Source: UMGS1696 sp963643035 (GTDB taxonomy: Bacteria > Bacillota > Clostridia > Oscillospirales > CAG-272). From it: a stretch of DNA of 64,000 nt. Positions 24,466 to 33,793 of the stretch are shown piece after piece (position 1 is the stretch's first letter; every line of letters starts with the position of its first letter). Location: contig CAVIKO010000003.1 in the NCBI GenBank assembly GCA_963643035.1, positions 24,948-88,947 on the forward strand, read 5' to 3'. The position numbers and the translations under genes are program-made. The notes under the pieces are model-generated. The model did not search any database and was not told where the DNA came from. It saw only the letters and a list, made by a program, of their open reading frames with translations.

Positions 24466-25380
24466 TTATGAAAACAGCGCGTCTGTCGGAATGGCGGCGT
24501 AACCGTTGTCCGACAGTGCGGCACGAATCGCGTCCGGCTGTAACGGCGTGTCTGCAAGCGTGGGAACAATCCTTCCGTCTATGGTCGCTTCCATGATTCT
24601 GCCGCGGCGCGCTGTGTAGGAGATTTCTCTGCCGGATACGGTACGTGTGAAGGAAAACGCCGGGGACTTGCCATAGATCCAGTCCCATGTGCGATATTTT
24701 TCCTCTGCCAACCGATCAGCAAGCGCGGATTCCTCTGCACTGCATCCCCGTGGAACCGTTCCGTCTGCCAGCACCGTCCAGAGGTACGCGCGAAAATCCG
24801 CGAGCGTCATCTTGGCGGGGAGATACGGTTTGATGTTTCCAACCGGAGCAGGCTTGCTGCGGATTGCCTTCGAGCGGATCGCACTGCTTTCCCGGGCGGT
24901 CGTCAGCCGATGCAGTGCGGTCAGATCTGCGTCAAAGAGGAGGGTGCCGTGGTGCAGGAGCGTTCCGCCGATCACCGCCTGTGCGTTGCCGGAGATTTTC
25001 TTTCCGTTCGCGACCAGATCGCAAATTCCGCCAAGAGTACATGGTACGCCAAGAGCCAATAAAGCATTCGCTATCGGTGTGAGAAAATGTGGGTATCCGT
25101 CCGCACCGTTCTCTTTGGGCGTAAGGATCGTATAGTTGAGGTTGCCCATGTCGTGGTATACGGTGCCGCCTCCGGTGCTTCTGCGCACAACGGGGATTCC
25201 GGCAGCCCATACTTCCGGCAAACAGATCTCCTCATAGGGATTCTGATTTTTACCGCATACCACACACGGCGGATTTTGCCAGAGCATCACGATCGTTTCA
25301 CCGGGGTACAGGGTCAAAAGAGCCTCTTCCGCCGCGATGTTTCGATAGGGATCGAGTTCGTAATTGTCGATGCAAATCAT
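24466..25380 (-). CDS. lplA: Lipoate-protein ligase A paralog 2
   Basis: A 304-residue LplA-family ligase with canonical motifs: RRSTGGGTVYHDMGNLNYTI, KISGNAQ and HHGTLLFD. A C-terminal accessory domain (SFTRTVSGREISYTARRGR) is present. The start is set at the ATG at 25380 (MICIDNYELDPYRN), two bases after the tgt stop; an upstream ATG at 25458 lies inside tgt. With the divergent paralog at 22299 it gives this locus two ligases for one visible carrier. They may split the adenylation and amidotransfer roles, or use lipoate versus octanoate, which is inference. Confidence 0.9.
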   Translation of the reverse strand: MICIDNYELDPYRNIAAEEALLTLYPGETIVMLWQNPPCVVCGKNQNPYEEICLPEVWAAGIPVVRRSTGGGTVYHDMGNLNYTILTPKENGADGYPHFLTPIANALLALGVPCTLGGICDLVANGKKISGNAQAVIGGTLLHHGTLLFDADLTALHRLTTARESSAIRSKAIRSKPAPVGNIKPYLPAKMTLADFRAYLWTVLADGTVPRGCSAEESALADRLAEEKYRTWDWIYGKSPAFSFTRTVSGREISYTARRGRIMEATIDGRIVPTLADTPLQPDAIRAALSDNGYAAIPTDALFS

Positions 25381-25381
25381 A

Positions 25382-26524
25382 TCAGTCGGGATTCCGTTCC
25401 GCGAGCAGATTGTGGTATTTCTGATAGAAGCTCTCGAAATACCCGCCATCCATGGCATCGCGGATTTTCTGCATCAAATCGTTGTAGAAGTATAGGTTGT
25501 GCAGCACTGCCAGCCGCATCCCGAGCATCTCCTTCGCTTTGATGAGATGACGCACATACGAGCGGCTGTGGAGCCTGCACGCTGGGCAGCCGCAGTTTTC
25601 GTCGATCGGACGGGGATCACGCGCGTATTTTTCGTTTAGGAGATTCATTTTGCCGTGCCATGTAAAAAGATTGCCGTGGCGCGCGTTTCGGGAGGGCATC
25701 ACACAGTCGAAGAAGTCGATGCCGCGATGCACACCCTCCAAGATGTTTTGCGGCGTTCCGACGCCCATCAGATACCGCGGCTTGTTTTCCGGCATATATG
25801 GCTCTACCGCCTCAATGATCCGGTACATTTCCTCCGCTTCCTCGCCGACTGCCAGCCCGCCGATCGCGTAGCCTGCACAGTCGATCTCGCGGATCTTCTC
25901 CATGTGTCGGATGCGCAGATCCTCATAGGTGCTGCCCTGGTTGATCCCAAAGAGCATCTGCTGCGGATTGACGGCGACACCGGAATCGTTCAGCCGGTTC
26001 AATTCCTCCCGGCAGCGGAGCAGCCAACGAACCGTCCGATCGCAGGACTGTTTTACATAGTTGTACTCCGCCGGATTTTCAATGCATTCGTCAAACGCCA
26101 TTGCAATCGTCGAGCCGAGATGGGATTGGATCCGCATACTTTCCTCCGGCCCCATGAAGATCCGCTTGCCATCGATGTGGGATGCGAAATACACGCCCTC
26201 CTCCTTGATACGGCGCAGACTGGCGAGTGAAAACACCTGAAATCCACCACTGTCCGTAAGCGTGGGTGCGGTCCATCCAGTGAACTTTTGCAGCCCTCCC
26301 ATGTCGTATACCAGATCATCGCCCGGTCGAATGTGCAGATGATACGTGTTCGACAGCATCACCTGACAGTGAACCTCACGTAAATCCTCCGCTGCGACAC
26401 CGCCCTTGATCGCCCCGCAGGTTGCCACATTCATGAAAACCGGCGTTTCAATCGTTCCGTGTGGTGTAATCATCCTGCCGCGCCGCGCCCGCGATTCGGC
26501 TTCCTTGTGAATCAGAATATACAT
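25382..26524 (-). CDS. tgt: tRNA-guanine transglycosylase (queuine tRNA-ribosyltransferase)
   Basis: A 380-residue enzyme that exchanges guanine for a queuine precursor at position 34 of Asp, Asn, His and Tyr tRNAs. Typical features are TPHGTIETPVFMNVAT, the catalytic TDSGGFQVFSL region, and MGVGTPQNILEGVHRGIDFF. The zinc site is CGCPACRLHSRSYVRHL near residue 310. Its length is normal. It follows mutL on the same strand and is followed immediately by lplA. In many Firmicutes tgt sits near queA and ruvAB, so this position next to mutL and lipoate genes is less common. Confidence 0.96.
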   Translation of the reverse strand: MYILIHKEAESRARRGRMITPHGTIETPVFMNVATCGAIKGGVAAEDLREVHCQVMLSNTYHLHIRPGDDLVYDMGGLQKFTGWTAPTLTDSGGFQVFSLASLRRIKEEGVYFASHIDGKRIFMGPEESMRIQSHLGSTIAMAFDECIENPAEYNYVKQSCDRTVRWLLRCREELNRLNDSGVAVNPQQMLFGINQGSTYEDLRIRHMEKIREIDCAGYAIGGLAVGEEAEEMYRIIEAVEPYMPENKPRYLMGVGTPQNILEGVHRGIDFFDCVMPSRNARHGNLFTWHGKMNLLNEKYARDPRPIDENCGCPACRLHSRSYVRHLIKAKEMLGMRLAVLHNLYFYNDLMQKIRDAMDGGYFESFYQKYHNLLAERNPD

Positions 26525-26598
26525 GAATTACTCCCATTTCTGTTTAATAAAAGTTCTTGCCAAGCTTCTTTCAAGAAGCGTCCGTTTCCCCGTTTTTA

Positions 26599-28833
26599 TT
26601 ATACAAGTCGTGCAAATTGGCGTTCGATGGAGGTCTTTTTGATTTCAAAGGCAACCGGGCGGCCGTGGGGACAGGTGCGGATGACCGATGCGCCCTCCTT
26701 TTCCGGCTTGATGAGAAGTCGGTCACAGAGCCAGCGGATGTGCGCCGCGTCGTATACCCGCCCACCCTTGATCGCCGCTTTGCAGGACGCCTGCCAGAGC
26801 TTCGTTTCAAAATACACGGCAGAGGCGGCTTCAACCGTCCCGGTTCCCTCTGTCAGCCGATTGACTAAGCTCGTGAACAGTTCCACTGCCTCCGACTGGG
26901 AAAGCATGTCCGGGATCTGCGTCAGAGAGACGCGAACCACCGATACCGATTCCTCCGTCAGCGTGAATTCGTAACCGAGCGATTCCAGAGAGGAGGCGTA
27001 CTCCATAATGGAAGCCGCCTCTGTGGGAAGAACGGTCAACTCGTAGGGGAGGAGCAATAGCTGCCCGCCCATCGCACGACTGTGCAGCTTTCGGCACAAC
27101 TCGTCAAAGATAATCCGCTCGTGGGCGGCGTGCTTGTCGATCATCAAAAGTCTGTCGTCAAGCTGTACGATCACATACGTGTTGTATGCCTCCCCCAGAA
27201 TTAGATACGGCGGTGCGTCATACGGCTCGTTTGCTGCCGCGTTTGCGGGTATGGCATCTGGCTTTTCAGCTGCCGCGGGTTCGACAGATGCCGCCTCCGC
27301 TACGGTCGGTACAGATACAGCGACCGGTGTTGTATCCGAAAGCGTTACACACGGTGCATTGGTGAACGGCTCAAAGGTAGGCGACAGATCCGGCGCAGTG
27401 GGTGTGACTGTTGGTGTCACACGGTCGAACATTGCTGTTTGACCATTGTCTGCGATCCCGGTGGCAGATTCCATATATTTGCGTACGGAGAGGTTGTCCG
27501 TCCATACGGTATCCGCTGTATCCTGCGCGATAGGCGATGTCTTTTCTCCGACTGCCGCACGGTGTTTTTCCAGCAGCTCCGCCGGGATTTTCGATCCGTC
27601 CGACAGGCGCACCTTTTTCGATGGCGCATTCTCCGCTAAACGGATCTGTTCCCCGCGCTGCGTCGGACGATCCTTGGGGACAAAGGCGTTTAGGTATTCC
27701 CGCGCCTTTTCTCCTTCCATCCAGAACGACCGTTTTACCGTTTCCGACATCGCCGGACTGGTGCGTGGTTCTGTTTTTTCTGCTGCTTCCGGGAGTGGTT
27801 CACCCGCCGGATGGGACAGCGTCAGTTCCGGACGGATTGCACTGGCGGTGAGTGCGTTGCATACCGCGTAATAGACTGCGTCGAATACCACTTTTTCGTT
27901 TGTGAATTTGACCTCCAGCTTCGCCGGATGCACGTTTACGTCTACGGCTCCGGGCGCGAGGGTCAGATGGAGGACGCAGAACGGGAATTTATCGTGCGGA
28001 ATTTTCGAGGCGTATGCCTGCTCAACCGCCGCCTGCGCTGTCCGCGATTTCACATATCTGCCGTTGATGAAGAAAATCTCCATATTTCGGTTCGGGCGGT
28101 AGAGATCCGGCTCCGAGACAAACCCGTGTACACGGATGGAACCCGACTCGTTTGTCCGATCCGTCATAAGAGAACGGAGCGCGAATTCTCTGCCGAAAAG
28201 CGCATAGATTCCATTTTTCAGATTGCCATCTCCAGAGGTGTTGAATTTTACCTCGCCGTCCGATAGGTATTTGATCGCGATTTCCGGATGGGACAGCGCG
28301 ATTTTTTCCGCTACTGCAGAACACGCCGCTGCCTCTGTCGCGTCCTTTTTCAGAAATTTACGCCGTGCCGGAACGTTGTAGAATAATTCCTCCACGAGAA
28401 TCGTCGTTCCCGGCGGGCATCCGGCTTCCGTGAGAGATAGCAGCTCCCCGCCGTTGCATACGAGCGCGGCACCCATCGGCTCCTCCGCCGTTTTGGATAG
28501 GATCCGCACCTTGGCTACCGAGGAGATCGCCGCCAACGCCTCTCCGCGGAATCCGAGCGTCAGGATCGCCTCCAGATCGCTGACCTTGCCGATTTTGCTC
28601 GTGGCGTGTCGGCGCAGAGCGGTGGGCATATCCTCCGCGCTCATTCCGCAGCCGTTGTCCGTGACGCGCATGAAGGTCACGCCGCCCCGCTTGATTTCGA
28701 TGGTCACGTTGGTCGCACCCGCGTCGATGGCGTTTTCCGCAAGCTCCTTAATCACGGAGGCGGGACGATCGACCACCTCTCCGGCGGCAATCAGATTCGC
28801 GATTTCAAACGGCAGCACATGGATTTTCCCCAT
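26599..28833 (-). CDS. mutL: DNA mismatch repair protein MutL
   Basis: A 744-residue MutL. The N-terminal GHKL ATPase shows ELAENAIDAGA, DNGCGM and LGFRGEALAAI. The C-terminal endonuclease domain has DKHAAHERI at about residue 570, with Asp where the last Glu of the usual metal motif is expected. CKAAIKGG and CPHGRPVAF follow. A Pro/Ala/Thr-rich linker of about 150 residues joins the halves. The start is the ATG at 28833, with AGGAGGA before it and the family start MGKIHVLPFEIANLIAAGEV. It follows mutS by 30 bases. The nuclease-type motifs fit a methyl-independent repair system without MutH. Confidence 0.96.
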   Translation of the reverse strand: MGKIHVLPFEIANLIAAGEVVDRPASVIKELAENAIDAGATNVTIEIKRGGVTFMRVTDNGCGMSAEDMPTALRRHATSKIGKVSDLEAILTLGFRGEALAAISSVAKVRILSKTAEEPMGAALVCNGGELLSLTEAGCPPGTTILVEELFYNVPARRKFLKKDATEAAACSAVAEKIALSHPEIAIKYLSDGEVKFNTSGDGNLKNGIYALFGREFALRSLMTDRTNESGSIRVHGFVSEPDLYRPNRNMEIFFINGRYVKSRTAQAAVEQAYASKIPHDKFPFCVLHLTLAPGAVDVNVHPAKLEVKFTNEKVVFDAVYYAVCNALTASAIRPELTLSHPAGEPLPEAAEKTEPRTSPAMSETVKRSFWMEGEKAREYLNAFVPKDRPTQRGEQIRLAENAPSKKVRLSDGSKIPAELLEKHRAAVGEKTSPIAQDTADTVWTDNLSVRKYMESATGIADNGQTAMFDRVTPTVTPTAPDLSPTFEPFTNAPCVTLSDTTPVAVSVPTVAEAASVEPAAAEKPDAIPANAAANEPYDAPPYLILGEAYNTYVIVQLDDRLLMIDKHAAHERIIFDELCRKLHSRAMGGQLLLLPYELTVLPTEAASIMEYASSLESLGYEFTLTEESVSVVRVSLTQIPDMLSQSEAVELFTSLVNRLTEGTGTVEAASAVYFETKLWQASCKAAIKGGRVYDAAHIRWLCDRLLIKPEKEGASVIRTCPHGRPVAFEIKKTSIERQFARLV

Positions 28834-28863
28834 GGATTCCTCCTCGATTCTGCAAGATACCAA

Positions 28864-31464
28864 TCAGGACAAGAGCTTCTTCCACTCGTAGATGAGATTC
28901 AGCGCTTCAATCGGTGTCAGCGTGTTGATGTCTGTTTTCTGAAGGCGGTTTTTAATCTCATCCGCGGCGGAGTCCGTGAAAGTCAGAGATAACGGCGCGT
29001 CCGATTCCGGCTTTTTGACGCCTTTCGGCGGTTTTACGGCGTTTTTGTCCTCGGATTCCAGCGTTTTCAGAATCTCACGCGCCCGCCTGGTCACTTCTGT
29101 GGGGACTCCAGCAAGACGCGCCACCTCAATGCCGTAGCTGTCGTCCGTAGGCCCCTTGACGATTTTACGCAAAAACGTGATGTCCTCGCCGCGTTTCTTC
29201 GCCGCTACATGATAGTTTACCACACCGGGCAGTTCTTCCTCCAACACTGTCAACTCGTGATAGTGGGTCGCGAACATGGTCTTTGCCCCGATTTTGCGGC
29301 TCGCCGTATATTCTGCGACCGCCCGTGCGATGCTCATACCGTCGTAGGTGCTGGTTCCACGGCCAATCTCGTCGTAGATGATGAAGCTGCGCCGGGTAGC
29401 GTTCGCCAATATGTAGGCGACCTCCTTCATTTCAAGCATGAATGTGGACTGTCCCGATGCCAGATCGTCTGATGCGCCAACCCGGGTGAACAGCTTATCC
29501 ACGATCCCGATGTGCGCTTCTGCCGCCGGGACAAAGGAACCGAGCTGCGCCATCAGAACGATCAGCGCGACCTGCCGCATGTACGTTGATTTGCCCGCCA
29601 TGTTCGGCCCCGTGATGAGCATGAGCGTGTCTCCGCCGGTTTGGAGCGCGGTATCGTTCGGGACAAAGTAGGAGTCCTTCACAAACTGCTCAACTACCGG
29701 GTGTCTGCCGTCCGTGATCCGGAGCTCATTGCTGTAATCCACCACCGGGCAGACATAGTTGTAAAGAGACGCTGCCTCCGCGAGAGAGATGTATACATCC
29801 AGTCGGGCAAGTGCGTCGGCACAGGTACGAATCCGTCCCGCTTCCCGGGCAACGGCGCTGCGCAGCTCCACGAAGATGTCGTATTCCAGCCCCTTGAGCT
29901 TGTCCTCCGCGCCGAGGATGGTCGCTTCCATTTCCTTCAGGCCGTCCGTGATGTACCGCTCCTTGTCGGATAATGTCTGTTTGCGGACATATCCAGCCGG
30001 CACCTGATCCGCGGCGGAGCGCGGCAGCTCAATGTAATAGCCGAAAACACGGTTGTAACCGATTTTCAGCCCCTTTATTCCGGTTTTCTCCCGTTCGGCA
30101 GCCTCTGTTTCGCGGATCCAGTCCTTGCCGTTTGTCATGATGTACCGCAGCTGATCCACGTCCTCGTTGTAGCCGTCCTTCAGGATACCGCCCTCCCTGA
30201 TCAAAAACGGCGGATTTTCTGCAACAGCTTCATCAATCATGCGGTACACATCGTCCAGCGGATCGAGATCCTCATAAACAGACGAAAGCTCGCCGCCGGA
30301 GGGAATGTGGAATTCCGCGAGAAGCTCCCGCAGCTTCGGGATGATCCCGAGTGTCTGGGCAATCGCGCGCAGATCCCGTCCACCTGCCGTCTGGTATGTC
30401 ACCTTGGTGATGAGCCGCTCTAAATCGAGTACCCGCGTCAACAGATCACGGAGCTCTTCCCGCAGCATGAAATTGCCGACAAGGGCTTCCACTGCCTGCT
30501 GTCGTGCTATGATTTGCACCGCGTTTGTCAGGGGATGCTCGATCCGGTTTTTGAGCATACGCGCCCCCATCGCTGTCTCCGTTTTGTCGAGAACCCAGAG
30601 GAGCGAGCCTTTTTTGTCCTTCGTCAGCATCGTCTCACACAATTCAAGATTCCGGCGCGTGGCAAAATCCATCTCCAGAAACTGTGACGCTTCATATATG
30701 TGGAGGTTTTTGATATACGAGATGTCTGTCATCTGTGTTTCTGCAATATAGGCGAGGGATGCGCCGATTGCTACACGTGCGCCTCGGGATACGCCGTCGA
30801 GAACGGAGGAATCGAACTGTGCTTCCGTTTTGACAAGCGCGTCCTCCTCTGCGAAATACTTCACCGCTCCTTCGGACAGCGACAGGTTCTGCCGTTCTTG
30901 GCAATACGCTGCGACCTTCGGCAGGGCGGACAGCGAGGTATTCACAAGAATTTCCCGCGGTGCGTAGGTAGCAAGCTCTGTGACAAGCGTGTCCTCCCCG
31001 TCCTCCACCGCAAATGCCGTCGCGCAGATATACGCTGTTGAAATGTCGCAGAACGACAGGCCAATCACGTCCGCACCGCTGTAAATGGTGCAGAGGTAAT
31101 TGTTTACCTTGTCGTTGAGCAGATCCGTTTCAATGAGCGTTCCCGGCGTAATGATCCGGATGACCTCCCGTTTTACGAGGTTTTTTGTCGTTTTCGGATC
31201 CTCCACCTGCTCGCAGATCGCTACCTTGAAACCGCGCTCAATCAGCTTTCCGATATACCCCTCGCTGGAGTGATACGGTATGCCGCACATGGGTGCACGT
31301 TCGGCTTCGCCGCAGTCCTTGCCGGTCAAGGTAAGATCAAGCTCTGCGGAGACGGTCAGCGCATCGTCGTAGAACATCTCATAGAAGTCCCCGAGCCGGT
31401 AAAATAGGATAAAATCCTTGTATTGGTTTTTGATGTCAAAGTACTGCTGCATCATCGGCGTCAT
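28864..31464 (-). CDS. mutS: DNA mismatch repair protein MutS
   Basis: An 866-residue mismatch-recognition ATPase of normal length. The mismatch-binding FYE motif is in FYRLGDFYEMFYDDA at about residue 28. The Walker A motif is GPNMAGKSTYMRQ, followed by FTRVGASDDLASGQSTFMLE and the Walker B region IIYDEIGRGTSTYDG. The C-terminal segment ends in a helix that may form tetramers or bind MutL. It sits in miaB-ymcA-mutS-mutL, the order found in Bacillus without cotE. Confidence 0.97.
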   Translation of the reverse strand: MTPMMQQYFDIKNQYKDFILFYRLGDFYEMFYDDALTVSAELDLTLTGKDCGEAERAPMCGIPYHSSEGYIGKLIERGFKVAICEQVEDPKTTKNLVKREVIRIITPGTLIETDLLNDKVNNYLCTIYSGADVIGLSFCDISTAYICATAFAVEDGEDTLVTELATYAPREILVNTSLSALPKVAAYCQERQNLSLSEGAVKYFAEEDALVKTEAQFDSSVLDGVSRGARVAIGASLAYIAETQMTDISYIKNLHIYEASQFLEMDFATRRNLELCETMLTKDKKGSLLWVLDKTETAMGARMLKNRIEHPLTNAVQIIARQQAVEALVGNFMLREELRDLLTRVLDLERLITKVTYQTAGGRDLRAIAQTLGIIPKLRELLAEFHIPSGGELSSVYEDLDPLDDVYRMIDEAVAENPPFLIREGGILKDGYNEDVDQLRYIMTNGKDWIRETEAAEREKTGIKGLKIGYNRVFGYYIELPRSAADQVPAGYVRKQTLSDKERYITDGLKEMEATILGAEDKLKGLEYDIFVELRSAVAREAGRIRTCADALARLDVYISLAEAASLYNYVCPVVDYSNELRITDGRHPVVEQFVKDSYFVPNDTALQTGGDTLMLITGPNMAGKSTYMRQVALIVLMAQLGSFVPAAEAHIGIVDKLFTRVGASDDLASGQSTFMLEMKEVAYILANATRRSFIIYDEIGRGTSTYDGMSIARAVAEYTASRKIGAKTMFATHYHELTVLEEELPGVVNYHVAAKKRGEDITFLRKIVKGPTDDSYGIEVARLAGVPTEVTRRAREILKTLESEDKNAVKPPKGVKKPESDAPLSLTFTDSAADEIKNRLQKTDINTLTPIEALNLIYEWKKLLS

Positions 31465-31508
31465 GGGACAAACCTCGCGTGTGAATGATTGTTTGGAAAA
31501 GGCAAGAC

Positions 31509-31551
31509 CGGAAAAGTCCCGCTCTCTTAAGGATGGCGGACTTTTCCGGCA
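31509..31551 (-). terminator. Strong hairpin between ymcA-like gene and mutS
   Basis: The arms CCGGAAAAGTCCCGC and GGCGGACTTTTCCGG pair over about 15 bases with one mismatch and a 13-base loop. On the minus strand the sequence after it is TCTTGCCTTTTCC, only a weak T-run. It may be a partial terminator or an RNA-processing signal in front of mutS. The rest of 31465-31771 is repeat copy A. Confidence 0.5.
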
Positions 31552-31641
31552 TACGGTTTTTGGAAAATGCCGTTCTGTGAAGCTACCGCACCAATATGTT
31601 TTTTGCGTGGAAACACGATGGATGCGGTGCTTTCTCAGAGT

Positions 31642-31770
31642 TTAGGAACGCGCTGAAAAATCATCCTAAGGAACCTCTGAATAAATCGGATTTTTGCGAC
31701 AAAAGGCTGAAATATAGGGGCTTTTATCGCAAATAACCTTAAATCAGAGGTTTCCTAAATCAGCGTTTTT
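31642..31770 (-). repeat. MITE-like dispersed repeat, copy A, nested in an outer copy
   Basis: The inner element (31666-31758, 93 bp) has inverted ends CTAAGGAACCTCTGA and TCAGAGGTTTCCTAA. It is nearly the reverse complement of copy B at 59591-59685. It is flanked by a second pair of family ends: TTAGGAACGCGCTGAAAAA on the left and AAATCAGCGTTTTT on the right, as if one element had inserted into another. It lies between the ymcA-like gene and mutS. Confidence 0.75.
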
Positions 31771-31771
31771 C

Positions 31772-32191
31772 TCAATGGTGGTGATGGCAATCGCTGCCGC
31801 AGGAGGAGCAGTCGTGCGCACACGGACGCTTGCCGGTGATGACAAACTGCAGTTCGCCGTAGACCTCGTTTGTCAGCGCATCAAAGGCATTCTTGGCATC
31901 CACATAGGCGACATAGACCGGATGTTCCACGATTTCGTTGTACAGCGTGTCGATGCGATCCTGAATCGTGTCGCGCAGGTCGAGAGCCGCTTCGTCCTCG
32001 CCGTTTTTCGCGTACAGATCGGAGAGCAGATTCTGCTGCGTATTGTATTCTGCGATCATTTTGTTTAAAGCATCGCAGCTTTCATATGCTGCAATGCTTG
32101 CCTCAATCGCCGCACAACGCGGATCTGCCTTGATCAGTGCGCCGAGAGAGGCGATAACGTCTTTCATTTCGGGGGTGAGAATTTCTTCCAT
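31772..32191 (-). CDS. YlbF/YmcA-family protein (RicA-like)
   Basis: A 139-residue helical protein of the YlbF/YmcA (Com_YlbF) family. In Bacillus, YmcA/RicA with YlbF and YaaT forms an iron-sulfur complex that tunes RNase Y cleavage and sporulation phosphorelay. The family core is LIKADPRCAAIEASIAAYES, AEYNTQQNLLSD and NEIVEHPVYVAYVDAKNAF. The end is a Cys/His tail (CAHDCSSCGSDCHHHH) that could bind metal or a cluster. The ATG at 32191 has AAGGAAGGA upstream. Its place just after miaB matches Bacillus ymcB-ymcA, supporting the RicA-like call. Confidence 0.82.
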   Translation of the reverse strand: MEEILTPEMKDVIASLGALIKADPRCAAIEASIAAYESCDALNKMIAEYNTQQNLLSDLYAKNGEDEAALDLRDTIQDRIDTLYNEIVEHPVYVAYVDAKNAFDALTNEVYGELQFVITGKRPCAHDCSSCGSDCHHHH

Positions 32192-32269
32192 GTGTGTGGT
32201 TCCTTCCTTATATAAAAGTGAATTTTTGATATGGTGGGAGAGGGAGAAACGGCGGTGCTGCACGCACGC

Positions 32270-33715
32270 TTAGGATTGGGAGTCGGCTGAAATGGCGCAG
32301 ACCTGTGTTCCCTCTAAGGTAAACGGTGTCGCCGCCGTGATCTGTATATCGGTGAATTGTCCGATCAGGGCTTTTTCGCCGGCAAAATGAATCGGTCGCA
32401 CCGGATCGCCGCGTCCGGTCAGCATATCCGCATTTGTTTTGCTTTCGCCTTCCACAAGCACGCGAACGGTGCGTCCGACGAAACGTTCGTTCTTCTTTGC
32501 CGAGATCGCGTTCTGGAGTGCAAGGAGTCGCTCGAACCGCTCTGTCGATACCTCATGCGGGATCTGATCCGGCATTTCGGCGGCGGGCGTTCCCTTGCGC
32601 GGCGAATAAATGAATGAGAAGATCATATCGTACTCCACACGGCGGAGCAGCTTCAGCGTGTCCTCAAAATCCGCTTCCGTCTCGCCGGGGAATCCGACGA
32701 TGATGTCCGAGGTCAGACTGATATCCGGCACTGCGGCGCGCATTTTATCGATCAGCGAGAGATAGTGTTCCGCTGTGTAACGCCGATTCATACGGCGCAG
32801 GATTTCATCTGAACCCGATTGCACCGGTAGATGGAGATGGCGCACGAGCTTTTTCTCCGTTGCGATCGCTTCGATCAGACGGTCGGACGCGTCCTTCGGG
32901 TGGCTTGTCATGAACCGTACCCGGAAATCTCCCGGCAGTGCACAAACTGCGTGGAGTACATCCGCGAAATCGTGTCCTTCCTCAAGATCCCGCCCGTAGG
33001 AATTTACGTTTTGTCCGAGCAGGGTGATGTCCCGCGCTCCGTCTGCGATGAGCAGCCGCGCTTCGTCAAGTATATCTGCCATCCGACGGCTCCGCTCTCT
33101 GCCGCGCACATAGGGGACGATGCAGTATGAGCAGAAATTATTGCAGCCGTACATTACCGACAGCCACGCCATATGTTTGGATTCCCGGTGGATCGGCAGA
33201 CCCTCCGCGATCGCGTATTCGTCACTGTGCAGAAATTGCCGTTTTCCCTTGCCAAGCGCGTCCCGCACCAGCTCCGGCAGACGATGAATTGCTCCCGTAT
33301 CAAACGTGAACGCCACATAAGGATAGCTCATTTTCAGTTTGTCCGCACGATGCTCCTGTGTGACCATACAGCCGCCGACCCCGATGAGAACATCCGGATT
33401 TTGATCCTTCAGATGCTTATATTGCCCGATGATGGACAACGCCCGCTTTTCCGCGTGTTCCCGGATCGCGCATGTGTTCACAAGAATCAGTTCTGCATCC
33501 TCCGGATTGGATACCGCGCGATACCCCATCGATACCGCCAGTCCGCAAAGCCGCTCACTGTCCGCTTCGTTCTGCTGACAGCCGAAGGTCTGTACATATA
33601 CCCCGGGCGCGTTTTCTCCGAACCGTCCGATGGCTTGGAAATGCGTTCTGACCGTCTCCGCCGCCGTCATCTGCTCGCGCACGGATTCCGGTGAGATGAA
33701 TTTTCCGTCCTGCAT
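32270..33715 (-). CDS. miaB: tRNA-2-methylthio-N6-dimethylallyladenosine synthase
   Basis: A 481-residue radical-SAM methylthiotransferase modifying A37 of tRNAs that read UNN codons. The N-terminal UPF0004 domain begins VYVQTFGCQQNEADSE. The radical-SAM CxxxCxxC is in GCNNFCSYCIVPYVRGRERS. A C-terminal TRAM domain is seen around FVGRTVRVLVEGESK. Several in-frame starts exist. 33715 is preferred because GAGGA lies upstream and the length fits the family; 33733 and 33772 are alternatives with weaker sites. It heads miaB-ymcA-mutS-mutL. Confidence 0.94.
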   Translation of the reverse strand: MQDGKFISPESVREQMTAAETVRTHFQAIGRFGENAPGVYVQTFGCQQNEADSERLCGLAVSMGYRAVSNPEDAELILVNTCAIREHAEKRALSIIGQYKHLKDQNPDVLIGVGGCMVTQEHRADKLKMSYPYVAFTFDTGAIHRLPELVRDALGKGKRQFLHSDEYAIAEGLPIHRESKHMAWLSVMYGCNNFCSYCIVPYVRGRERSRRMADILDEARLLIADGARDITLLGQNVNSYGRDLEEGHDFADVLHAVCALPGDFRVRFMTSHPKDASDRLIEAIATEKKLVRHLHLPVQSGSDEILRRMNRRYTAEHYLSLIDKMRAAVPDISLTSDIIVGFPGETEADFEDTLKLLRRVEYDMIFSFIYSPRKGTPAAEMPDQIPHEVSTERFERLLALQNAISAKKNERFVGRTVRVLVEGESKTNADMLTGRGDPVRPIHFAGEKALIGQFTDIQITAATPFTLEGTQVCAISADSQS

Positions 33716-33793
33716 GAATGTATTTTTCCTCATCCCGGCGTACCGATTTTCAGTGCGCCGGGCCTTTCTCATAGCTGTATAATAAATGCCGCA

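Noticed and set aside
24164..24688. N-terminal extension of lipA
   Set aside because: It overlaps the lipoyl-domain gene in a different frame and has no lipoyl synthase similarity; the LipA sequence starts at 24163.
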